Source of the DNA: Pirellulales bacterium
Lineage (GTDB): Bacteria > Planctomycetota > Planctomycetia > Pirellulales > JAEUIK01
Length of the DNA stretch: 60,952 bases
Direction: 5' to 3'
Assembly (NCBI GenBank): GCA_019636335.1
Contig: JAHBXR010000030.1
Coordinates: 1 to 60,952 of the forward strand
This document shows, piece after piece, positions 54,031-60,952 of this stretch (its first letter is position 1; every line of letters starts with the position of its first letter). A program made the position numbers and the translations under genes. The notes beneath the pieces were generated by a model, which was not told the origin of the DNA, ran no database searches, and saw only the letters and a list, made by a program, of their open reading frames with translations.

Positions 54031-55974
54031 CTAGGTCTTGGCAATCGCATCGGTCGATTCGACCGGTGGCGTCGGCACAACCGTGGCGGCATGCCCGTTC
54101 AACGACGCGGCATCCGCCTTGGGCTCGAGCGAGTATTCCGGCACCAAATCCTTCAGCTTGCGACGCAAGTCTTCGATCGGTCGATGCAAGGCCTCTTCCA
54201 GTTGCCGCATCGCATCGCTCACCTCGTCGAGGCTGTAGGGCCGGTGGTACGCCACGAACAACTTCGGGTGGGGTGTCGGCATCATCTCCTCGCTGTCGAA
54301 GTAGAGCTCTTCGTACAGCTTCTCGCCGGGGCGCAGGCCGGTAAACACCACCTCGATCTCGTCCGACTCGAAACCCGACAGACGAATCAGGTCGTGCGCG
54401 AGATCGACGATGCGCACGGGCTCGCCCATATCGAGCACGAAGATTTCGCCGCCGCGCCCCATGGCAGCCGCCTGCAACACGAGCTGCGAGGCCTCGGGAA
54501 TGGTCATGAAGAAACGTTCGATGTCGGGGTGCGTCACCGTCACCGGACCCCCGCGTCGAATCTGCTCCATGAAGATCGGCACCACGCTCCCCGCCGAAGC
54601 CAGCACGTTGCCGAAGCGCACGGCGACGAACTTCGTGGTCGAAATCTCCGAGTAGGCGTGGACGACGCGCTCGGCCAGTTGCTTCGACACGCCCATCACG
54701 CTGGTGGGGTTCACGGCCTTGTCGGTCGAGATCATGACGAACTCGCCCACGCCGTGCTCGTGGGCCAACTCGACCAGGAGCCGGGTCCCGCCGATGTTGT
54801 TCTTGATCGCTTCGCCCGGGTTGAACTCCATCATGGGCACATGCTTGTGGGCCGCCGCATGAAAGACGATATCGGGACGAAACTGGCCGAAGACCTGCCT
54901 CATGCGCGGCCGATCGACGATGTCGGCCATGATCGGATGGAGTTGCGTCGCATGGCCGGCCGCTTGCAGCTCGCGGTCGATGACGAAGAGGTTGTTCTCG
55001 GCTCGTTCGACCATCACCAGCGCCGCCGGGCGGAAACGCAACACCTGGCGGCAGATCTCCGAGCCGATGCTGCCACCGGCGCCGGTCACGAGCACGGTGC
55101 GCCCCTCGAGCATCTGGCCGATGGCGTCGGTGTTCAACTGCACGGGTTCGCGGCGCAGCAAGTCGTTGATGTCGACGTTGCGCACTTGCAACGGCACGCC
55201 GGAGGTAAGCATTTCGTCGAACGCGGGCAGCACCTTGACGGCAATGTCCGATTCTTCGCACAGGGCCATCAGCCCGCGCAGGCGCTTGCCGGTCAGGCCC
55301 CCCGAGATGACCAGAATCTCGCAGGTGCTGAAAGCCGCGGCCAGGTGGGGGCCCTCTTCGGGCGTTCCGACCACTTGCACGCCGCCGAGCCGGGTGCCGT
55401 GCGTCGCGACATCGTCATCGAGAAAACCGGTGATGGAATAGCCGAGGCGGGGATCGGATTGCAGTTGGCGCGCCAGCGACTCGCCCGCCTGATTGGCGCC
55501 GACGATGAAGGCCCGGCGCAGCGTGCCGCGGCTGAGCATGGGACGAAACTGCTCTCGCGACAGACGCCAGGCGCAGCGCAGGCCGCCCAGCACCAGGATC
55601 GTGAGCCCCCAGTCGAGCAGCAGGATGACGCGCGGCAAATGGTTGGACGAGACCAGATACTGGTCGAGCGCCAGGATCACCAGCGACGCCAACGTGGCCG
55701 CGCGCAGCAGCGTGGCAAGGTCGGAGAACGTGACGTACCGCCACCAGCCGTGGCACTGCCCCATCCAGTAGAAGATGATCAGCTTCAGGATGACGAAGGA
55801 GGGCAACGTCATCCAGAAGAGTCGTTGCAGATGGGGCGGCACCTCGAAATCGAAGCGCAGATTGAACGCCAGCAACAGCACGCCGGCAAAGACCACCGCG
55901 TGCAGCAGCAGGACGAGGAACACTCGCCCTGAAAAACGCTGGCGGACCGGCGAGGCTTGAAACATCGATACCAT
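54031..55974 (-). CDS. Membrane nucleotide-sugar 4,6-dehydratase (FlaA1/PglF/CapD type)
   Basis: A 647-residue membrane enzyme that converts UDP-GlcNAc or a related sugar to a 4-keto-6-deoxy form. Four N-terminal helices (about 20-135, VFLVLLLHAVVFAGVLLLAF) precede a linker Rossmann domain (FIVGANQAGESLARQL) and the catalytic SDR domain: NAD site VTGAGGSIGSEICRQVL and catalytic block STDKAVNPTSVMGVSKQ, where Met replaces the usual Tyr, as is known for WbpM/PglF. Later blocks are RFGNVLASAGSVVPIFMEQI and FTGLRPGEKLYEELYF. The start is ATG 55974 (55965 is possible). With the DegT and priming transferase it builds a bacillosamine-like route. Confidence 0.92.
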   Translation of the reverse strand: MVSMFQASPVRQRFSGRVFLVLLLHAVVFAGVLLLAFNLRFDFEVPPHLQRLFWMTLPSFVILKLIIFYWMGQCHGWWRYVTFSDLATLLRAATLASLVILALDQYLVSSNHLPRVILLLDWGLTILVLGGLRCAWRLSREQFRPMLSRGTLRRAFIVGANQAGESLARQLQSDPRLGYSITGFLDDDVATHGTRLGGVQVVGTPEEGPHLAAAFSTCEILVISGGLTGKRLRGLMALCEESDIAVKVLPAFDEMLTSGVPLQVRNVDINDLLRREPVQLNTDAIGQMLEGRTVLVTGAGGSIGSEICRQVLRFRPAALVMVERAENNLFVIDRELQAAGHATQLHPIMADIVDRPRMRQVFGQFRPDIVFHAAAHKHVPMMEFNPGEAIKNNIGGTRLLVELAHEHGVGEFVMISTDKAVNPTSVMGVSKQLAERVVHAYSEISTTKFVAVRFGNVLASAGSVVPIFMEQIRRGGPVTVTHPDIERFFMTIPEASQLVLQAAAMGRGGEIFVLDMGEPVRIVDLAHDLIRLSGFESDEIEVVFTGLRPGEKLYEELYFDSEEMMPTPHPKLFVAYHRPYSLDEVSDAMRQLEEALHRPIEDLRRKLKDLVPEYSLEPKADAASLNGHAATVVPTPPVESTDAIAKT

Positions 55975-56024
55975 CAATCTTGGACCAGACTGCGCGAACG
56001 GTCGACCTGCCCAGCACGGCAGGC

Positions 56025-56750
56025 TTAGCCGGGCGAGGCATTTGCCGCGGGATTCGCGGGCGCCGCGGCGTCCGCCGTCGCCGGCGTGTCGAACAATACT
56101 TCGTTCAATACCGGAATGAAATCTCGCACGAACTCGTCGCAGGCCGTTTCGTGTACGCTCTGCTCCATCGTCTTGCAATCGCCGAAGACATAGAGCTTGA
56201 ACAGGGCAGGGTAGCGCGACAAGGCGATCTTGTGAGTCGTGCCGGTGCCGGGAGCAATCCAGTCTCCATCGGCGCTCCAGCCCCACAAAATGCGAATCCG
56301 TTGCGACTCGATCTCTTCATTCTTCTGGAACGGCGCGGTGAAAAACTGCGCCGCGCTCGCACTGCCGGCGTCGAGCTCGACGGTGTCGGGATTGATCGGC
56401 CCCATGCGGAAACCGGCCGCGACGTAGCATTTGTCGGGCGTGTGGGCGGTCACCTTGCGAGACGTGCCACAGACCAGAAACACGGAGACCGTGTCCCCCG
56501 TCTCGCGATTCTTGTAGGCGCGGCCGACGCCGCCGACGGCTCCCGAGGCCTTCAACTGCTCGGGATTTCCGGCGACCTCTTGCCCTTCCCAATCGCCGAA
56601 TTCGAGCGGCACCTGCTGGAGCCGGGCCGTCCAATCGTTGAGCTGAGGAGTCGCCGGGGCGCCCCAGCGCTCCGACCAGCGCCCCTGCAAGACCGTGCAG
56701 GCCGCCATCATCACGATGACCACGGCCACGGGAAGGATGAACTTCTTCAT
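56025..56750 (-). CDS. EpsI-family exosortase-associated protein
   Basis: A 241-residue protein with an N-terminal membrane helix (FILPVAVVIVMMAACTVLQG), then a periplasmic domain. The pattern VPLEFGDWEG, followed by RAYKNRETGDTVSVFLVCG and TAHTPDKCYVAAGF, is the exosortase-associated EpsI/DUF3485 family. The role is unknown; it always travels with exosortases and polysaccharide genes. ATG 56750 was taken, giving a short positively charged N-terminus; a TTG at 56759 is possible. It lies between the dehydratase and the tyrosine-kinase-like gene. Confidence 0.85.
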   Translation of the reverse strand: MKKFILPVAVVIVMMAACTVLQGRWSERWGAPATPQLNDWTARLQQVPLEFGDWEGQEVAGNPEQLKASGAVGGVGRAYKNRETGDTVSVFLVCGTSRKVTAHTPDKCYVAAGFRMGPINPDTVELDAGSASAAQFFTAPFQKNEEIESQRIRILWGWSADGDWIAPGTGTTHKIALSRYPALFKLYVFGDCKTMEQSVHETACDEFVRDFIPVLNEVLFDTPATADAAAPANPAANASPG

Positions 56751-56796
56751 AGTTGGCAATCCAGCATGGAATCGTGTTGACAGGAGTTGAGCTCAA

Positions 56797-59067
56797 TCAG
56801 TTCGCGGCGAGTTGCAGCGGAATCTTGTGCCGGCGAGTTTCTTGCTCGTTCTTGACGCCTTGCACCACGGTCCCCAGGACGTGAATGCCGACGCGTTCGA
56901 GACTCTGGTGCGCCTCTTGCACTTGCGAAGCACGGCTGACGTCGCGCAGCACGGACAAGATGGTCGTATCCGAGAGCTTGCCCAGCAGCAGCGAATCGGC
57001 CACGGCCAGAACGGGGCCGCTGTCGAGAATGACAAAGTCGAAGTCCAAACGCAGGCGTTCGAACAACGTCGAGACCCCGTCTTTGGCCAACTCGTGGATA
57101 GCCTCGAGGTCGCATTGTCCGGCGGGAATCATCCACAAGCCGGGAATGCGCGTGGGATGGACCACGTCGTCGACCTCGACCTGTCCGCGCAACACATCGC
57201 AGAAACCGGGATCGAGCGGCATCTCGAAGAGGAGATGCGCCGAGGGATTGCGCAAGTCGCCATCGACGAACAGCGTGCGACGCCCGGCCCGGGCCAGGCT
57301 CGCGGCCAACTGCGTGGATAGCGTGGTCTTGCCTTCGCGCGAGGCGGCACTGGTGACTTGCACGACGCGCGTGCCATGCAGCGTGGCGTGGTGCATGAGC
57401 AGGGTGCGCAGACCGTCGACCGCCTCGACCAGGTCGTCGTTGGCGCCGCGGCCGCGGAGGCGCCCGCCCAGCGAAGGCAATCCGCCGACCACGCGCATAT
57501 TGAGCCGGTCAGCCACGTCGGCCTTGCCGTTGATGCGGCCGTGCTGCAGTTCCCAGAACGCCAGGCCGAAGGCCGTCATGCCGAAGACCAGTGCGCTGGC
57601 AAAGCCCACCACGACGATGCGAATGAAACTGGTATCGCTTTCCGGCGGCAGGGCCTCTTGCAGCAGGTCGACACGCGAGGGGGCCTTCAATTCGACTTCG
57701 ATCGCGCGGACTTCACTGGCGACCTTCTTGTAGCTGAACTCCAACTGCTCGATCTTGCGCATCACGGCCAGCAGGTCGGGAGACGAGGCCCCCAGCTTCT
57801 TCAAGCGTGCCTGCGACGCCTCGAATTTGCCGCGCTCTTCATCGATCTTGCCGTCGAGGTGAGACATCTGCGCCTCGAAGCCGCGGATGCGCGCCACGAT
57901 GTCGCCCGAGGTATCGCCGGCGATGGCCTCGGCTGCCGCGGCCGACTTCTCGGCGATAAACGCATCGACCTTCGCCTGCAACTCCGCGCAGCTATCTTGC
58001 AGGCGACGGATGAGCGAGGGGGGACCGCCAGGACCATCCGACTTGAAGTGCAGCATGGCACTGCTCAACTCGGCATTCTTCTGCTGCAGGTCGGCGTTCA
58101 ACTGCTGAAACTGAGGATCTCGGTTCAGTTCTTGCGTGACGGCCCAATCGGGCGTGCCCGTTTCCGAGAGCTCGGCCTGCTGCTGACGCAGCATTTCGAG
58201 AGCCGTTTGAATCTCGAGCTTCTTCGTGCCAAGGTCGGTCATCAGGCGGCTCGAGATCGACAACTGTTCGTGGAGCAGCTTTTGCTCTGTCTCGACAACG
58301 TCCTGGCTGGTGGTTCCCAGCAATTCGCACAAACGCTTGTAGTTTTCCTGCTCGCGGTGGATTTGTTGTCGCAGGGTCTCCGACGTTTGCAGGAGCAAGT
58401 CGTAATTCTTGCTCTTTTGCATCCGGTCGCGATCGACGACCTCGTTCACGTAGGCGTTGGACACCGCTTTGACGATTTGCACCAACTGGGTGGGGTCCTC
58501 GCCACGCAGGCTGATGCGCATCAGTTCCGAATCGCCGGGAAAGTCGACGTTCAATTCGTCTTTCAAGAATTGAACCGGATCGCGGTGGCTCTTGATGAGA
58601 GGCAGATCAGCGATCGTGCGCACGGCCGCGATGAGCACCAGCGGCGTCTTGATCATCTGCGTCTGCGTCCGACGAAAATAATCGAACTCGTTGGCGTTGC
58701 GTTGCTCGGTCGAGGCGAGATTCTCGACGAGCATCGGCGGAGTCGACTTGACCGAGAACCAGGACTCGACCTCGGACTTCACCGGCACCAAGAGCCAGGC
58801 GCACCAGCCCGCCACGCCGGCCAGCACCAAACCAAGCGTCAAGGCCACGGGCAAACGCCGGCGCAAGGCGTGCAACAGCGCCGACATGTCGAAGCTGGCT
58901 TGCTGCGGGGCCGGCCGACGCATGTTGATCGTCGGGGCGCCCGGCGTGGTCAGCGCGTGCGAGGACTCGCGCATCGGCACCAACGCACCGCGTCCCCGGC
59001 CGTTGCCCGCCATCGTCGCGGTCGAGTTTCCATTCGAACCAAAGCCGGGAGTATTTGGTGGGAGCAC
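56797..59067 (-). CDS. Wzc/CapAB-like chain-length determinant fused to BY-kinase ATPase
   Basis: A 756-residue inner-membrane protein controlling polysaccharide chain length. A membrane helix at about 72-95 and another near residue 500 flank a large periplasmic coiled-coil domain (Wzz type). The C-terminal ATPase has VTSAASREGKTTLSTQLAAS (Walker A, 571 on) and LFVDGDLRNP (Walker A', about 600). The last 186 residues contain no Tyr, so the tyrosine cluster that normally becomes phosphorylated is absent. It starts with GTG at 59067, preceded by AGGTGA; ATG 59013 is also possible. Adjacent to the exosortase and EpsI genes. Confidence 0.9.
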   Translation of the reverse strand: MLPPNTPGFGSNGNSTATMAGNGRGRGALVPMRESSHALTTPGAPTINMRRPAPQQASFDMSALLHALRRRLPVALTLGLVLAGVAGWCAWLLVPVKSEVESWFSVKSTPPMLVENLASTEQRNANEFDYFRRTQTQMIKTPLVLIAAVRTIADLPLIKSHRDPVQFLKDELNVDFPGDSELMRISLRGEDPTQLVQIVKAVSNAYVNEVVDRDRMQKSKNYDLLLQTSETLRQQIHREQENYKRLCELLGTTSQDVVETEQKLLHEQLSISSRLMTDLGTKKLEIQTALEMLRQQQAELSETGTPDWAVTQELNRDPQFQQLNADLQQKNAELSSAMLHFKSDGPGGPPSLIRRLQDSCAELQAKVDAFIAEKSAAAAEAIAGDTSGDIVARIRGFEAQMSHLDGKIDEERGKFEASQARLKKLGASSPDLLAVMRKIEQLEFSYKKVASEVRAIEVELKAPSRVDLLQEALPPESDTSFIRIVVVGFASALVFGMTAFGLAFWELQHGRINGKADVADRLNMRVVGGLPSLGGRLRGRGANDDLVEAVDGLRTLLMHHATLHGTRVVQVTSAASREGKTTLSTQLAASLARAGRRTLFVDGDLRNPSAHLLFEMPLDPGFCDVLRGQVEVDDVVHPTRIPGLWMIPAGQCDLEAIHELAKDGVSTLFERLRLDFDFVILDSGPVLAVADSLLLGKLSDTTILSVLRDVSRASQVQEAHQSLERVGIHVLGTVVQGVKNEQETRRHKIPLQLAAN

Positions 59068-59132
59068 AGGTGATCACCTCGGGAAATAGTGCATTCACTC
59101 GCCACGTCACGACTTGCACGACACGCGGCCCC

Positions 59133-60122
59133 TTACGCACCGCGGGGTTGGCGACTGCCGGGCAGCCCGCCACCGACCGTGAGGGGTGCGACGATCTTGT
59201 CCTCGACGAACAGGTGGGAGAGGAGCTCGGTCTCGACAAACAGCAGGCCCAGCGCCAACGGCACCATGACGAACACGGCGTAATCGTTATGGAAGCTGTT
59301 GGCCAGGTCCGATTGCCCCATCGCGTGCAGAATGCCCGTCACGACGATCCGCACCACGTTGGCAATCAGGGCGATGGGGATGGCGCTGAAGATGACCAGC
59401 ACGCGTTCCCAAATCGGGCGATTCTCCATGAACAGGGCGATGGCGGCCGCCAGGGCGAGCAAGACGGTGGTCATGCGCAGACCGGCACATTGGTCGACGA
59501 TGCCCAACTGAACGTCCCCCAGCATGATGCGATTACCATCGCTGTAGGCGGGCATGCCGATCGTCTGCAGGCTGTAGGTCGCCGCCAGCGTCGAGATACG
59601 CTTGAGCGGCTGCAACAGGTTGCGCTCGAGCACATCCGGCCAGGGAAACATGAAGATCAGAAACGCGAGCGCGGGCGCGGCCGATTTCAACGAATCCCAG
59701 CCGCCGACCACGAGAAAGACCCCGAACAAGCAGGGCATGATCGAGAGCATGTCGGGAATGACAAAGTTGTACCAGGCCGAGACCAGTCGCAGGGCAAAAC
59801 CCGCGGCAATCAGGCCGACCCCCGCCCACTGGGCGCCGCTCGAGGGCTCTTCCAGAGGTTGCCAGCGGACCCAGAGCAGGACGATGGCAAACAGCGGCAC
59901 GAGATAACCGTGGGAGTACTCGGGGGCTTCCCACTTCTCGGCCATGATCAGCAGGCTGTTCCAGTAGACGCCATGCACCATGCCGGAAAGCAGGGCGATC
60001 AAAATGGCGGTGCGATAATCCTTCTTCGTGATGAGGTAGATCACGCCCCCCACGACCGCCAGCAAGCTGGTCCAATAGACGGCCTGGGTGATCAAACTAC
60101 TGGCAATCGCATCGTCAACCAT
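59133..60122 (-). CDS. Exosortase (sortase-like membrane transpeptidase)
   Basis: A 329-residue inner-membrane protein with about eight helices that sorts or anchors exported proteins, and is linked to exopolysaccharide production. Family blocks are EYSHGYLVPLFAIVLLW (68 onward) and the predicted active site: Cys212 in VDQCAGLRM, Arg258 in NVVRIVVTG and His278 in FHNDYAVF. It would be the first gene of the minus-strand locus. Planctomycetes have their own exosortase classes (XrtU-like names are used, I believe), which I cannot separate by eye. Start ATG 60122. Confidence 0.92.
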   Translation of the reverse strand: MVDDAIASSLITQAVYWTSLLAVVGGVIYLITKKDYRTAILIALLSGMVHGVYWNSLLIMAEKWEAPEYSHGYLVPLFAIVLLWVRWQPLEEPSSGAQWAGVGLIAAGFALRLVSAWYNFVIPDMLSIMPCLFGVFLVVGGWDSLKSAAPALAFLIFMFPWPDVLERNLLQPLKRISTLAATYSLQTIGMPAYSDGNRIMLGDVQLGIVDQCAGLRMTTVLLALAAAIALFMENRPIWERVLVIFSAIPIALIANVVRIVVTGILHAMGQSDLANSFHNDYAVFVMVPLALGLLFVETELLSHLFVEDKIVAPLTVGGGLPGSRQPRGA

Positions 60123-60952
60123 GTTCGCCGCTCACACGCTGGGAGTAGTAAGTGAAGAATGTTGCGATCGAGTGGCGACGAAGGGTATCCGTCGCGCGCT
60201 CGAGTGATTTCCCTCTTGCATGTTTCCCCTAGGCGATTGCCCTACATTGCAATCGGCCTGCACCGATCGACATGCAGCGTATCTCGCTAGAGAAAATAAG
60301 AACCCGGACCGCCCGGGCAGTGTGGGCGCGCTTGCTTGGCGCGCGACAAAACCGGCCTACCTCGTCGTTCAATCAACTGGGTGAAGAACCTTGCGCCAAA
60401 CTACGCTCCACAAACCGATTGCAGTGGCGTTCGATACTTCGAGGCTGGTTTCGATAGGGCCGTCTCCCGATTCCTTTTCGCGGCGAAGCAGAGCCTTGAA
60501 TCGCTCGAATGTCGACTACCTGGTGCCAGGGACTGGGTCGACTCCGCTTGTTTCAGGCAGCGTGGTAGATGTGGTCTGCCTGAGCTACGTCCGCGACGAT
60601 CCGTTCTTGTCCTTCGTTGCAAAACCCGGGTGCTAAACGATCGTTGTTGGCGAGAAAACCCGAATGGTACGGCATTTCGGCCAACAAGAGTCAACTTAAT
60701 CGGGGCGCGCCGGAAATGTCAAACAGTATTTGCGCGTTTCTAACACCCAGCCCCCATAAGGGGATGCGTGCCGAACGATCGCGACGATTAGGCATCTTGG
60801 ACGGGCATTCTCGGCGCCCGATCGCCCGACTCATCCTGGCAATCCGTAAGGTCATCGTTCGTGTCCACCTCGGCTCGATCAAGGGCTGAATCTCATTCGT
60901 ACCAGCTAGTGACTGGCGGAAATCCCTGCCAATTGCCCGAGAAACCTGAAGG
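60123..60952. other. Right-edge region without recognisable genes
   Basis: Several short open frames exist (up to 135 residues) but none resembles a known protein, has a convincing ribosome-binding site or shows coding composition. The stretch next to 60123 should hold the exosortase promoter on the minus strand, though no good pair of boxes was identified. Confidence 0.4.

Noticed and set aside
53500..55932. An 810-codon open frame on the plus strand
   Set aside because: It is antisense to the flippase and FlaA1-type dehydratase genes, has no family motifs, and such long mirror frames are expected at this GC content.
57358..59073. A 571-codon plus-strand open frame
   Set aside because: Antisense to the chain-length ATPase gene and without recognisable motifs.
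60272..60889. Short frames at the right edge, possibly remnants of a transposase
   Set aside because: No catalytic motif or inverted ends could be found; composition does not look coding.

Overview
The window looks like chromosomal DNA of a planctomycete of the Pirellulales/Rhodopirellula type. This rests on the high GC content, the planctomycete-type cytochrome c plus WD40 protein at the left edge, a small protein opening with DENPYQPP, DUF1570 and prepilin-like proteins, and several families of dispersed palindromic repeats. No rRNA, tRNA, CRISPR array, phage or complete transposon was found. The species assignment is inference.

Left part (1-14 kb): a secreted cytochrome/WD40 protein and the tRNA thiolase mnmA; an ECF sigma factor overlapping a putative anti-sigma factor, followed by an HtrA-like PDZ protein that seems to lack its catalytic residues; glycogen synthase glgA; a secreted PDZ protein; a propeller-phosphoesterase fusion; a methyltransferase; the flotillin-like floA; and a zinc-type dehydrogenase. 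An 86-bp hairpin repeat occurs at 2.8 kb and again, inverted, at 12.9 kb.

Middle part (14-28 kb): a repeat-rich stretch. It holds a prepilin-like gene whose 5' end contains an in-frame 3 x 303-bp array made of two nested palindromic element families, plus single copies of those and another family nearby. Next come a lipoprotein, a soluble histidine kinase, a small conserved-looking protein, a MacA/MacB-like efflux set (adaptor, permease, ATPase), a small membrane protein and a PQQ-type propeller.

Housekeeping part (27-37.5 kb): ispE, a spoVG whose domain is split by a zinc ribbon, mutY with an unusual catalytic-site residue, a TPR-like protein, a two-gene unit of a small helical protein and an HNH nuclease, two secreted proteins, a 35-residue membrane ORF, nadD and priA.

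Right part (37.5-60.1 kb): a large exopolysaccharide/exosortase locus, almost entirely on the minus strand. Reading from its 5' end at 60.1 kb: exosortase, Wzc-like chain-length ATPase, EpsI-like protein, FlaA1/PglF-type dehydratase, flippase, glycosyltransferase, AsnB-type amidotransferase, (carbamoyltransferase on the opposite strand), bi-domain oxidoreductase, sulfotransferase, second glycosyltransferase, AlgD-like dehydrogenase, heparinase-like protein, DegT aminotransferase and phosphoglycosyl transferase. Together these suggest a polymer started on a 4-amino-4,6-dideoxy sugar (dehydratase, aminotransferase, priming transferase), containing uronic acid (AlgD-like) that may be amidated (AsnB), and possibly carbamoylated and sulfated. 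No polymerase, outer-membrane exporter or PEP-CTERM substrate was seen here. The last 0.8 kb holds nothing recognisable.
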